From HB2-32-21 sp003448675 (GTDB lineage: Bacteria > Pseudomonadota > Gammaproteobacteria > Pseudomonadales > Porticoccaceae): DNA of 25,825 nucleotides. The notes below the pieces were generated by a model. The model saw only the letters and a list, made by a program, of their open reading frames with translations, searched no databases and was not told the origin of the DNA. Positions 15,565-23,998 of this stretch are shown piece after piece (positions within the stretch are counted from its first letter, which is position 1; the number at the start of each line of letters is the position of its first letter). The position numbers and the translations under genes are program-made. The stretch is from contig JBFHDK010000045.1 of assembly GCA_041584755.1 (NCBI GenBank), positions 1 to 25,825 of the forward strand, given 5' to 3'.

Positions 15565-15593
15565 AAAAAGCACCCGCAAGGGTGCTTTTTTTT
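15565..15593 (+). terminator. Rho-independent terminator after amidohydrolase 2
   Basis: AAAAAGCACCC, a GCAA tetraloop (GNRA type), GGGTGC and then eight T residues, 25 bp after the stop. It is a strong intrinsic terminator. Confidence 0.9.
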
Positions 15594-15696
15594 GCCTCCG
15601 ACTTGCTATCCAAGTCTACCAGTTCAGTGCTTTTATGGTGACAGCCGAAGGTAGGGCTGTGCACAATGGTCGGATCAATCATTACAGGGGAATGTT

Positions 15697-17271
15697 ATGA
15701 ATCGATTTACCGCCATCCACGGGGAGTACGCTGGCAGGCCGGAACTGGCCGAGGGCTGGAGCTGTAGCCATGTTACTCCACCCAGCGCCTTGTTCGGCGC
15801 CAATGGCATTCAGTTTGGGACCGATGGTCGGCTCTATGTCGCCCAGGCCATGGGCAATCAGGTGACTGCCATTGATACCCATACCGGGGAACACGAAGTC
15901 ATTTCGCCCAACGGCGGACCCATTATTGGCCCGGATGACGTGGCTTTTGATAGCGCCGGCAATATGTACTCGACCGAGGTGATGAGTGAGCGGGTCAGTA
16001 TGCGCACGCCCGATGGCCGGGTGAGCATCGTCTCCGATGGTCTGCCATCGGCCAACGGGGTGACGGTTTTTAACGAACGCCTGTTTATCGACGAGCACCG
16101 CCCGGGCGGTGGCTTGTTTGAACTTTATCCCCACGATGATCGGCCTCCACGACAGATTGCCGAAAATCTATCCGGGCCCAATGCGCTGGCCGGCGGTCCG
16201 GATGGCAAATTGTATTTTCCCCTGGTGCCCGAGGGGGAGATCTGGCGCGCCGACCCCGAAACTGGCGCGTTGGAGAAAGTCACCGAAGGGCTGTTTCACC
16301 CCACCGCCGCCAAGTTCACTCCGGCGGGTGAGCTGGTCTCGCCCCAGGCGGGCAACGGTGAAGTGGCGAAGATCGATACCGTAACCGGCGAGCAGACGGT
16401 CATCGCTAAAGTTCGGCCCGGTATTGACAACCTCGCCTTTGATGCTGCGGGCCGGCTTTATCTCAGCCATTTTGTCGACGGTGGCGTCGCCGAGGTCAGT
16501 ATGGACGGCCACAGCACCGAACGGGTGCTGGCCGAACCGGGTTGGGTTGGCCCCTGGGGCATCGCTGCCGATGTTTCCGGCACCTGCTTTATTGTTGATT
16601 GCCTGAGCCTGGTTCGGCTGGAACCTTCCGGGGAGCGCTCGTCCGTGGGCAGCCCCCTGGATAAATCCGCGCCGCGTTTCGTGCGTGCGGTGACAGCGGG
16701 ACACCCCGGTGAATTTTTGATGACCACCGCCAGGGGTGATGTTATCCGCTACCAGTTTGCCAGCGAGCGGTCGGATATGCTGGTGGCCAAACAGGGTCAG
16801 CTAAAGGGCCTGTGTTTGGGCGATGATGGTTTGGTCTATGTGGTCAAGGACGATAACGGATCGGTCTTCACCGTCGACAGTGAAGGTGGGATGACCACTT
16901 TGGTGGAAGGTCTGGCCGAACCCAAGGATGTTTGTGTTCACGAGGGTGTTTGCTACATATCCGAAACTGGCGCCGGGCGGGTGGTCGCGGTTGATAGCGC
17001 GGGTACGGTTTCGCCAATACTGGAAGGTCTGGCTGATCCTCGTGGTCTGGCGGCGATGGGTGATGAGCTGTTTGTTCTGGACCGTGGTGGCCGCAAGCTG
17101 TGGTCGGTGAACCTCAAAGACGGAAACCGCGCAAAATCCGTTGTGGGGAATTTGCCTACGGGTGCGGACTGCCCCCTGGACCTGGCGGGTGGTTTATGCC
17201 GGGGTAGTGACGGGAACCTGTTGATTGCCGCCGATGGCGAGGGGAGTATTCTGAAATTGAAAAGAACTTAA
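15697..17271 (+). CDS. SMP-30/NHL-like beta-propeller protein (gluconolactonase-like)
   Basis: A 524-residue protein built of repeated beta-propeller blades of the form G-x-D-x(n)-G-x-L-Y-V. Examples are GANGIQFGTDGRLYVA (residues 34-49), GPDDVAFDSAGNMYSTE (78-94), then NGVTVFNERLFID, NALAGGPDGKLYFP, NLAFDAAGRLYLSH and further blades to the C-terminus (LAGGLCRGSDGNLLIAAD). The SMP-30/gluconolactonase family opens lactones with a divalent metal; many NHL-like relatives have other or unknown roles. No signal peptide is seen, so a cytoplasmic location is likely. At about 524 residues it is much longer than a single six-bladed SMP-30 (about 300), so it probably holds two propellers or a larger one. 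AGGGGA lies 5 nt before the ATG. It is the first gene after the amidohydrolase terminator. Role in lactone opening is an inference. Confidence 0.8.
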   Translation: MNRFTAIHGEYAGRPELAEGWSCSHVTPPSALFGANGIQFGTDGRLYVAQAMGNQVTAIDTHTGEHEVISPNGGPIIGPDDVAFDSAGNMYSTEVMSERVSMRTPDGRVSIVSDGLPSANGVTVFNERLFIDEHRPGGGLFELYPHDDRPPRQIAENLSGPNALAGGPDGKLYFPLVPEGEIWRADPETGALEKVTEGLFHPTAAKFTPAGELVSPQAGNGEVAKIDTVTGEQTVIAKVRPGIDNLAFDAAGRLYLSHFVDGGVAEVSMDGHSTERVLAEPGWVGPWGIAADVSGTCFIVDCLSLVRLEPSGERSSVGSPLDKSAPRFVRAVTAGHPGEFLMTTARGDVIRYQFASERSDMLVAKQGQLKGLCLGDDGLVYVVKDDNGSVFTVDSEGGMTTLVEGLAEPKDVCVHEGVCYISETGAGRVVAVDSAGTVSPILEGLADPRGLAAMGDELFVLDRGGRKLWSVNLKDGNRAKSVVGNLPTGADCPLDLAGGLCRGSDGNLLIAADGEGSILKLKRT

Positions 17272-17301
17272 TGTTCGCTGGCTTACCATTGATCAGAAAA
17301 T

Positions 17302-17336
17302 AAAGGCGCCAGTTAATGGCGCCTTTTCTGTTTTCG
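17302..17336. terminator. Bidirectional terminator between convergent genes
   Basis: AAAGGCGCC, a 7-nt loop AGTTAAT, GGCGCCTTTT followed by CTGTTTT. It sits between the convergent propeller gene and the DUF1329 gene and can serve both: T-rich on the plus side, and on the minus side a T-rich tract from the AAAATAAA upstream. Confidence 0.85.
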
Positions 17337-17344
17337 TAAAGCGT

Positions 17345-18691
17345 CTAGCGTTTGGCTTTGCGTTTTAGGCTATTTGGTTGAAAGTAACCAGCATCTTTGT
17401 GGAAGGTGTAATCATTGACCTCATCCTGATTGTCCAGCCCGGAAACAAAATAACGTTCTCCCCCCATCTGATAGTGGGTTTCCAGAGTGGGCGCCAACAC
17501 CGGCACTTCGTAATAATTAATTGTATGAGATTCCGAGAAGCGATCTAGCGTGCCCCTATCGTCATAGTGCTCGGCAAGCAGGATTCTCCAGGAATCTTCA
17601 TCCGCGTAGTAAATGCGACGCTGGTGGGGGTGATCTATACCGGATTTTCGAATCGCTTCAATGACCCAAACCCGGTGCAATTCATAACGTGCCAGGTCTG
17701 AGTTGATATGGCCTGGCTGAATAATGTCTTTTGGGGTGGTGGCTTCACTGTGCAAACGATAGGCATTGTAGGGCACATACAGTTCCTTTTTGCCCTTCAA
17801 TGACCAGTTGAAGTCGGTGATCTTTCCAGAAAACATGCCATTTTGATCAATCAGGTGTACCCCATTGGAAACCGCTGCTGGAGCGCTTCCCTCTAGGTTT
17901 GGCGTCCGGGATACCCGGCGTTTTTTTGCGACGTAAATCCAGGCATTGCGGTCGCCTTTGGCGGTATTTAGTGGGACATGATAGAGAGCCATGGTGCCGG
18001 CGGCATTACGTGGGGCGCTTATGGTATTGATTCCTCGAACCAGCACACCATCGAAACTATCGAGCGTTATACCTTTTGTCTGACGTGGATAAACCACCTC
18101 CTGAACGGCTTTGCTCAGCGTGTACTTTCCTTTGCCGTTGACCGTGGCGGAATTAATGTGCCGACGTACGCCACCGCCTTTATAGCTTGTGAGTGTGTTC
18201 CAGATGGCCTGTTCACCGTTTTCCGGCTGAGGGAAGGGTATGCCAATGACTGAGCCTTCGAGGCCCGCGCCGTTATCCACAATCCGGGCCTGGGACTTGT
18301 ATTGGTTTGTACTGTCTAGCACATGCTCGGGATGCGATGCACTGCGACGGCTTGGGTAGACGACGATGCGAAAGGAGCTGGGGAACTGCTCAAGCAGCGC
18401 CAGATGCCCCGCGGATAGATTTTCAGCGTATTCCCGCATTGAAGCGTGATCGATTGTAAACAGGCTTTGATCTTCGGCAAACGGGTCTGGGTGTCGGTCG
18501 CCGGGACTGTACCCGGCGGGCGTTTTGGTAATGCCTCCCGTCCATTCAGGGATCGTGCCTTCCGCATTTCCCCCTTGTTCCGCACCCACGGTCGTTAGAT
18601 CAGCGCCGGCGTGGGTAGGAGCCGCAAGAGCTGCGGAGATCAAAACCCCTAAAACCATCACAGAATGCTTTAACGTTGAAAACAGAGTCAT
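17345..18691 (-). CDS. DUF1329 domain-containing exported protein
   Basis: A 448-residue protein with an N-terminal signal peptide (MTLFSTLKHSVMVLGVLISAALAAPTHA, cleavage about residue 28 after THA). The mature part matches the DUF1329 family: GADLTTVGAEQGGNAEGTIPEWTGG at the N-terminus, then IPFPQPENGEQAIWN, YPRQTKGITLDSFDGVLVRGIN, and near the end YYADEDSWRILLAEHYDDRG and ETHYQMGGERYFVSGL. DUF1329 proteins are LolA/LolB-like in fold and often lie near hydrocarbon or steroid catabolism genes; an envelope role in handling hydrophobic compounds is inferred. GAGG lies 6 nt upstream of the ATG. It follows the CoA-transferase run by 102 bp on the same strand and may be its last gene, or have its own promoter. 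No DUF1302 partner is in the window. Confidence 0.9.
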   Translation of the reverse strand: MTLFSTLKHSVMVLGVLISAALAAPTHAGADLTTVGAEQGGNAEGTIPEWTGGITKTPAGYSPGDRHPDPFAEDQSLFTIDHASMREYAENLSAGHLALLEQFPSSFRIVVYPSRRSASHPEHVLDSTNQYKSQARIVDNGAGLEGSVIGIPFPQPENGEQAIWNTLTSYKGGGVRRHINSATVNGKGKYTLSKAVQEVVYPRQTKGITLDSFDGVLVRGINTISAPRNAAGTMALYHVPLNTAKGDRNAWIYVAKKRRVSRTPNLEGSAPAAVSNGVHLIDQNGMFSGKITDFNWSLKGKKELYVPYNAYRLHSEATTPKDIIQPGHINSDLARYELHRVWVIEAIRKSGIDHPHQRRIYYADEDSWRILLAEHYDDRGTLDRFSESHTINYYEVPVLAPTLETHYQMGGERYFVSGLDNQDEVNDYTFHKDAGYFQPNSLKRKAKR

Positions 18692-18793
18692 ATCAGCCTC
18701 TTTTTTTTGTTATTGCTCGTCCAATTGATTTGGGTCCAGGGCCTTAAAATCATTGGATTATCCTAAATCAGCCAAGTCCGGCCATATGGGTAT

Positions 18794-20035
18794 TTAGTTC
18801 TGGGCAAGGGACTCGATGTTCTCCGGTATTGCTTCGGAAACAAGCACCCCGGATGCTTCGAGATTGTCTAACTCGGTTGCTGGCAGGCCCACTAGCCTAC
18901 CGAATATTTCCCGGTTGAATTCGCCCAGGTAGGGTGCCTGTAAGTCCAGTTTTTCCGGAAACTCGGAAAACCTCAGCGGCACGCCGGGGATTTGCAAATC
19001 GCCGTAGCCACGGTCGCTAATGGTGCGGATCACCTCTCGCTCAATCAGGTGCGGGTGTTCCATGGCTTCGGGTACGCTCAGGACCGGCGCGACGGGAATA
19101 TGCAGGTCTTCGAGTAGCTTCAGTGCGTCGTCCCGCTTGTAGTTGCCGAGCCAGTCTTCAATGATTTTTACCAGCTCGTCCTTGCGCTCGACCCGCTTCA
19201 TATTGGTGTCGAAGTCCGGACTTTCGGCCAGGTCCTCCCGACCCATGGCCTCGCACAGTAAGCCCCACTGCCGGGCCATGACCACCATAAACAGGTAGCC
19301 GTCCTGGCACTGGAACAGGCCCAGGGGCGCCGCCGCGTAGTGGTGATGGCCGCTGCGCTGGGGTTTGATTTTGCCGCTGCTGCCGGAGTAGGCCTGGACA
19401 TTGATTTCGTGGCTGTGGAAATAGGAATCCAGCAGGGAAATATCAATGTACTGACCCTTGCCGGTTTTGTGCTGGTAGAGCAGGGCGCCATTTATCGCCG
19501 CCAGGGCGTGGACGCCGGCGCTGACATCGCCAATGCCGAGCATGGGAAAGTAGGGGGGTTGGTCTGGATCGCCGATCATATCCATAACGCCGGAGACCGC
19601 CATGGCGATATAGTCAAAGCCCGGCAGGGAAGATAGCGGCCCGGTTTGGCCAAAGGCGGAGATGGAACACATGATAATTTCTGGCTTGATTGCCTTGACC
19701 ACATCGTAGCCCAGGCCCAGGCGGCCGATGGCGCCGGGGGCAAAATTCTCAAGCAGGATATCGCACTCCTTGATCAGTTCCTTGATGATTTCCAGTCCTC
19801 TGGGATTACGGATATCCACGCAGATACTTTTTTTGCCACGGCTCTGCTGGATGTAGTAGCCGCTGCGGCCGTTGCGTCGGTGGGGCAGCAGACGCACCGG
19901 GTCACCGGCTGGCGCCAGCTCGACTTTTATAACTTCGGCGCCCATTTCGGCCGCCAGGCGGGAAGTGGTGGGGCCAGCCAGGTATTGGGTGAAATCGAGG
20001 ATGCGATAGCCATCGAGGATATGGGTTGGGGTCAT
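18794..20035 (-). CDS. Class III CoA-transferase (CaiB/BaiF family), copy 2
   Basis: A 413-residue family III CoA-transferase, the last of five consecutive paralogues. It shows LDFTQYLAGPTTSRLAAEMGAEVIKVE (from residue 13), QQSRGKKSICVD (63-74), ENFAPGAIGRLGLGY (96-110) and SISAFGQTGPLSSLPGFDYIA. The catalytic Asp is expected at residue 170 (LGIGDVSAGVHA). GGAG lies 8 nt before the ATG. In its first 170 residues it is about 66% identical to copy 5 (58 differences, counted by eye). It is 76 bp downstream of copy 3. Distinct features are the loop DPDQPPYFPMLG and AMAVSGVMDMIG in place of AQAY. It would transfer CoA to an unknown organic acid; alpha-methylacyl-CoA racemase activity is an alternative for the fold. 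Confidence 0.92.
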   Translation of the reverse strand: MTPTHILDGYRILDFTQYLAGPTTSRLAAEMGAEVIKVELAPAGDPVRLLPHRRNGRSGYYIQQSRGKKSICVDIRNPRGLEIIKELIKECDILLENFAPGAIGRLGLGYDVVKAIKPEIIMCSISAFGQTGPLSSLPGFDYIAMAVSGVMDMIGDPDQPPYFPMLGIGDVSAGVHALAAINGALLYQHKTGKGQYIDISLLDSYFHSHEINVQAYSGSSGKIKPQRSGHHHYAAAPLGLFQCQDGYLFMVVMARQWGLLCEAMGREDLAESPDFDTNMKRVERKDELVKIIEDWLGNYKRDDALKLLEDLHIPVAPVLSVPEAMEHPHLIEREVIRTISDRGYGDLQIPGVPLRFSEFPEKLDLQAPYLGEFNREIFGRLVGLPATELDNLEASGVLVSEAIPENIESLAQN

Positions 20036-20111
20036 GATTCAAGCTCCGCCGGTAGTTCGGGCCGGGAAGGTATGTTGCCCTGGCCCGAATCACTGAGTGA
20101 ATTAAAGTGCT

Positions 20112-21347
20112 TCAGGCACTCTTTTCAAAAAGAACCTTGTCGGATTTAAGCTGGGCAATCTGCTCCGGTGAGTAGGCTAGCCGGGAGGACAATATTTCCT
20201 CGTTATGCTCACCCAGGCGGGGAGCCACCATGCTCTCATCGACTTCATATTTGGAAAAGCGCAGCGGCATGCCTGGAATCTGGAACTCACCCATGATCGG
20301 GTCATTGATGGTGCGGATGGTTTTGCGCTCGATCATATGAGGGTGTTCCATGGCCTGGGGCACGGTGAGAATAGGCGCGCAGGGCACACGCGCTGCTTCC
20401 AGCTTGGCCAGTGCGGCTTCGTCGCTATCCTGCTTTTGCAGCCACTCTTCGATGGCGATGATCATTTCCGGCAGGTTTCTCACCCGTGCGTCGTTGTCTT
20501 TAAAACGGGGGTCGTCGATCAGGTCTTCTCGCTCCATGGTGCGACACAGTACCGGCCATTGATGGAGCAGCGCCAGAATCACCAGGTGGGCGTCTTTCGA
20601 TTTAAAAATGCCCGTGGGCGCCACCGCGTTGTGGTGGGAGCCGTTACGGGTCGGCACAAATGCGCCATGGCTGGCGGAGTAGGCCTGAATGCTCACTTCG
20701 TGGTGGTGGATGTAGGTATCGAGCAGGGAAATATCCAGCAACTGACCGCCATTACCATTGCGTTCACGGTCCAGCAGGGCATAGCCGATGGCGGTCATGG
20801 CATGCACGCCGGTGCCGACATCGCCAAAGGCGAGCATGGGCATGGAGGGCGGCGAGTCTTTTTCACCGATCAGATCCGTCACTGCGGCGTAGGCCTGGGC
20901 GATGTAGTCGAAGCCGGGGTAGGCAGCCAGGGGGCCTTCCTGACCGAAGGCGGAAATGGAACACATGATGATGTCGGGGTTCAGCGTTTTGACCACGTCG
21001 TAGCTCAGACCCAAACGCTCAACCACGCCCGGAGCGAAGTTTTCGATGAATACATCCGCGTCTTTAATCAGGTCCTTGATGATATTCAGTCCGGCCTCGG
21101 TTTTGGGGTCAACGCAGATGCTTTTCTTGCCGCGGCTCTGCTGGATGAAATAGGCGCTGCGGATGTCCTTGGTGCCGGGAACGGTGATGGCGGCGGGAAA
21201 GCTGCGTACCGGGTCCCCATGGGGGCCTATCTCGACCTTGATGACTTCGGCGCCCATCTGGGCCATCAGGTTGGTGGCGGCGGGGCCGGCCAGGTATTGG
21301 GTGATGTCGATGACGCGGTAGCCATCCAGTACGTGTTTGGGTTTCAT
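20112..21347 (-). CDS. Class III CoA-transferase (CaiB/BaiF family), copy 3
   Basis: A 411-residue family III CoA-transferase. The ATG at 21347 (MKPKHVLDGYR) matches the start of the other copies; an upstream in-frame start (MIREQV) would cover the GAGAAC ribosome-site region. Key blocks: ITQYLAGPAATNLMAQMGAEVIKVE, QQSRGKKSICVD, ENFAPGVVERLGLSYD, SISAFGQEGPLAAYPGFDYIAQAY. The candidate catalytic Asp is at residue 176 (FGDVGTGVHA). Relative to its neighbours it has about six extra residues near position 52-60 (AAITVPGTKD), which shifts its Asp from 170 to 176. It is 90 bp downstream of copy 4. Substrate unknown. Confidence 0.92.
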   Translation of the reverse strand: MKPKHVLDGYRVIDITQYLAGPAATNLMAQMGAEVIKVEIGPHGDPVRSFPAAITVPGTKDIRSAYFIQQSRGKKSICVDPKTEAGLNIIKDLIKDADVFIENFAPGVVERLGLSYDVVKTLNPDIIMCSISAFGQEGPLAAYPGFDYIAQAYAAVTDLIGEKDSPPSMPMLAFGDVGTGVHAMTAIGYALLDRERNGNGGQLLDISLLDTYIHHHEVSIQAYSASHGAFVPTRNGSHHNAVAPTGIFKSKDAHLVILALLHQWPVLCRTMEREDLIDDPRFKDNDARVRNLPEMIIAIEEWLQKQDSDEAALAKLEAARVPCAPILTVPQAMEHPHMIERKTIRTINDPIMGEFQIPGMPLRFSKYEVDESMVAPRLGEHNEEILSSRLAYSPEQIAQLKSDKVLFEKSA

Positions 21348-21437
21348 AACTTGTTCTCTAATCATCTTTAATTAATAGTCTCTTGCCAGAACCCTGTTGC
21401 TGCGCGCTGGCATCTCAATGTCCTGGTTCGATCCCGG

Positions 21438-22652
21438 CTAACTGTCCCCACTGGCGATAACGCCAGCTGTTGCCAGGGCATTGATTTGCCCGTCGCTCAT
21501 TGCCAGGCGATCCGACAGAATTTCCCGATTGTGTTCGCCCAGAAAAGGCGCTTCCAGGTCGACAATCTCTGGGTAGTCGGAAAAGCGCAGGGGCATGCCG
21601 GGTATATCAAAGTCCCCCGCCAGCCGGTCGTGAATTTTGCGCACGGTCCGACGTTGACGCATGTGGGGGTGGTTGATGGTCTCCTCGATGGTCAATACCG
21701 GCGCGCAGGGAATACGCGCCTCCTGCATCATTTTGAGGACCTTGTCGTCATCCTGTTGCGCCTGGATCCAGGATTCAATGATCGTGATGAGTTCATCGCT
21801 GTTGGCGACACGGGCGTCATTGGTGGCGAACTTGGCGTCATCGATCAGATCTTCGCGACCCATCACCTTGCACAGAGGAGCCCAGAAATGCAGGGAGCCC
21901 ATCAGCATAAAGTAGCGCTGATGTCCTTTATACGCTCCCAGTGGGCTGACCGCGTAGTGATGAGCGCCGCTACGTTTAGGCACCATTTTGCCTTCGCTGG
22001 CGCTGACCACATGAACATTCATCTCGTGGCTGTGGTAGTAGGCATCCAGCAGGGAGATATCCAGCCATTGGCCCTTGCCGGTGCGGGTGCGATTCAGCAG
22101 GGCGGCGTTGATGGCGGCCACGGCGTGAACCCCGGTATTGACATCACCCAGCGCCAGCAGCGGCAGGGCCGGGGGGCCGTCCTTCTCGCCGATCAGGTCG
22201 GTCACACCGCCGTAGGCCTGGGCGATGATATCAATGCCCTGTAACTCGGATAACGGGCCGTCTTGCCCAAAGGCCGAGATAGAGCACATCACCAGTTCGG
22301 GGTTGATCTCCCTGACCACTTCCCAGCCCAGGCCCAGACGTTCGATGACGCCGGGGGAATAATTCTCCAGCAGCACATCACTCTGTTTGATCAGATCCTT
22401 CAGAATATTCAGGCCCTGTTCGGTGCGCACGTCGATGCACAGACTCTTCTTGCCCCGATTCTGTTGTATGTAGTAGCAGCTTCGCTTGTTTTTCTGATAG
22501 GGCAACAAGCGTGTGGGGTCACCGCCGGGAGCCATTTCCACCTTGATGACATCCGCTCCCATTTCCACCAGCAGACGGCTAGCCGAGGGTCCGGCAAGGT
22601 ATTGGGTGAAGTCGAGGATTTTGAACCCGTCGAGTACGTGTTTTGGTTGCAT
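21438..22652 (-). CDS. Class III CoA-transferase (CaiB/BaiF family), copy 4
   Basis: A 404-residue family III CoA-transferase with the Asp at residue 170 (LLALGDVNTGVHA). Blocks include LDFTQYLAGPSASRLLVEMGADVIKVE, QQNRGKKSLCID, ENYSPGVIERLGLGWEVV and SISAFGQDGPLSELQGIDIIAQAYGG. It differs from the others by Tyr-Ser in ENYSPG instead of ENFAPG and by LQGIDII instead of LPGFDYI, both near the substrate/CoA pocket in this fold, so its specificity may differ (inference). GGAGA lies about 5 nt before the ATG. It is 37 bp downstream of copy 5. Confidence 0.92.
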   Translation of the reverse strand: MQPKHVLDGFKILDFTQYLAGPSASRLLVEMGADVIKVEMAPGGDPTRLLPYQKNKRSCYYIQQNRGKKSLCIDVRTEQGLNILKDLIKQSDVLLENYSPGVIERLGLGWEVVREINPELVMCSISAFGQDGPLSELQGIDIIAQAYGGVTDLIGEKDGPPALPLLALGDVNTGVHAVAAINAALLNRTRTGKGQWLDISLLDAYYHSHEMNVHVVSASEGKMVPKRSGAHHYAVSPLGAYKGHQRYFMLMGSLHFWAPLCKVMGREDLIDDAKFATNDARVANSDELITIIESWIQAQQDDDKVLKMMQEARIPCAPVLTIEETINHPHMRQRRTVRKIHDRLAGDFDIPGMPLRFSDYPEIVDLEAPFLGEHNREILSDRLAMSDGQINALATAGVIASGDS

Positions 22653-22689
22653 AGTGATCTCCAGCGCCTGGCTATTAGCGTGTGAGTGC

Positions 22690-23904
22690 TTAATGGTTGG
22701 CGCTTACCAGGATGCCATCGTTTTCCAACGCAGCGATTTGCTCACTGGTATAGCCCAGCCACTCGCCGAGGATTTCCCGGTTCTGTTCGCCCAGGAAAGG
22801 TGCTTCCAGGGGCAGATAATCTGGATGGTTTGAATAGCGCAGTGGCACGCCGGGAATATCAAACTCGCCGAGCATGCGGTCGGAAATCTTCCTGACGCTA
22901 CCGCGCTGGCGGTGGTGGGGATGCGCCACGGCCTGGGGTACGGTGAGAATGGGCGCCACCGGCACCCGCACCGCCTGTAGCGCCGCCATGGCGGCTTCGT
23001 CGGTGTCGAAACTTTGCAACCAGCCCTCAATGATGCCGATCAGCTCCTGAAGGTTTTCCACCCGCGCTTCGTTACTGGCGAATTTTGGGTCGGTGATCAT
23101 ATCCTCCCGGTTCATCGCCTTGCACAGGACCTTCCACTGATGCACCAGAGCCAGGATCATGATGTAGCCCTCCGGCCCCTGGAAAATACCCGTGGGCGCC
23201 ACAGCGTAATGGTGGGGGCCGGATCGGCGGGGCACGATCTGGCCCTTGCTGGCGGAGTAGGCCTGTACGTTCACCTCGTGCTGGTGGAAATAGCAGTCGA
23301 GCAGAGAGATATCCAGAAACTGACCTTCGCCGGTACGGTGCGCGTCGAGCAGTGCGTAACCGATCGCGCCACAGGCATGGACGCCGGTGGTGACGTCGCC
23401 GATGCCCAGCATGGGCAGGCTGGGCGGCTTGTCCGGCTCGCCGATCACCGAGGTGACGCCGGCGTAAGCCTGGGCGATGTAGTCAAAACCCGGCAAATGG
23501 CTGAGTGGCCCGGTCTGCCCAAAGGCGGACATGGAGCACATGATGATTTTTGGATTGATTTTTCGAACGGTTTCCCAATCGAAACCGAGGCGACCGATAA
23601 CCCCCGGGGCGAAGTTTTCAATCAGGACATCACACTGCTTGATCAGGTCGGCGATGACCGCCTTGCTTTTATCGTTTTTGATGTCCAGGCAGAGGCTGCT
23701 TTTGCCCCGGTTCTGCTGGACGAAATAAGCACTGCGTTTGTTTTCCCGATAGGGAAAAGCCCGGCTGGGGTCACCGTGGGGGGCGATTTCCACTTTAATA
23801 ATTTCGGCGCCCATTTCCGCCATCAGACGGGTGGCGGAGGGGCCTGCCAGGTACTGGGTAAAGTCGATGATTTTATAACCGTCGAGGATATGTTTTTTTG
23901 TCAT
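22690..23904 (-). CDS. Class III CoA-transferase (CaiB/BaiF family), copy 5
   Basis: A 404-residue family III CoA-transferase with the Asp at residue 170 (LGIGDVTTGVHA). Blocks: IDFTQYLAGPSATRLMAEMGAEIIKVE, QQNRGKSSLCLD, ENFAPGVIGRLGFDW, SMSAFGQTGPLSHLPGFDYIAQAYAGV. It carries HEVNVQAYSASKGQIVPRRSGPHHYAVAPTGIF in the mid-protein, the region shared by all six copies in varied form. The ribosome site is weak (AAGG at 7 nt). It is 94 bp downstream of copy 6. Substrate unknown. Confidence 0.92.
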   Translation of the reverse strand: MTKKHILDGYKIIDFTQYLAGPSATRLMAEMGAEIIKVEIAPHGDPSRAFPYRENKRSAYFVQQNRGKSSLCLDIKNDKSKAVIADLIKQCDVLIENFAPGVIGRLGFDWETVRKINPKIIMCSMSAFGQTGPLSHLPGFDYIAQAYAGVTSVIGEPDKPPSLPMLGIGDVTTGVHACGAIGYALLDAHRTGEGQFLDISLLDCYFHQHEVNVQAYSASKGQIVPRRSGPHHYAVAPTGIFQGPEGYIMILALVHQWKVLCKAMNREDMITDPKFASNEARVENLQELIGIIEGWLQSFDTDEAAMAALQAVRVPVAPILTVPQAVAHPHHRQRGSVRKISDRMLGEFDIPGVPLRYSNHPDYLPLEAPFLGEQNREILGEWLGYTSEQIAALENDGILVSANH

Positions 23905-23998
23905 GAGAAAACCTTATTGGCCACGTTGCACGGGTCAGACCGCACGGATTATTGGCGAGTGAGTCAATATCTGCGAATACATGGATGCACGGTACTAT

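Noticed and set aside
20205..21371. Plus-strand open frame of 388 codons opposite CoA-transferase copy 3
   Set aside because: Mirror frame of a real gene; the product is His/Gly/Val-rich and resembles the other antisense frames rather than a known protein.
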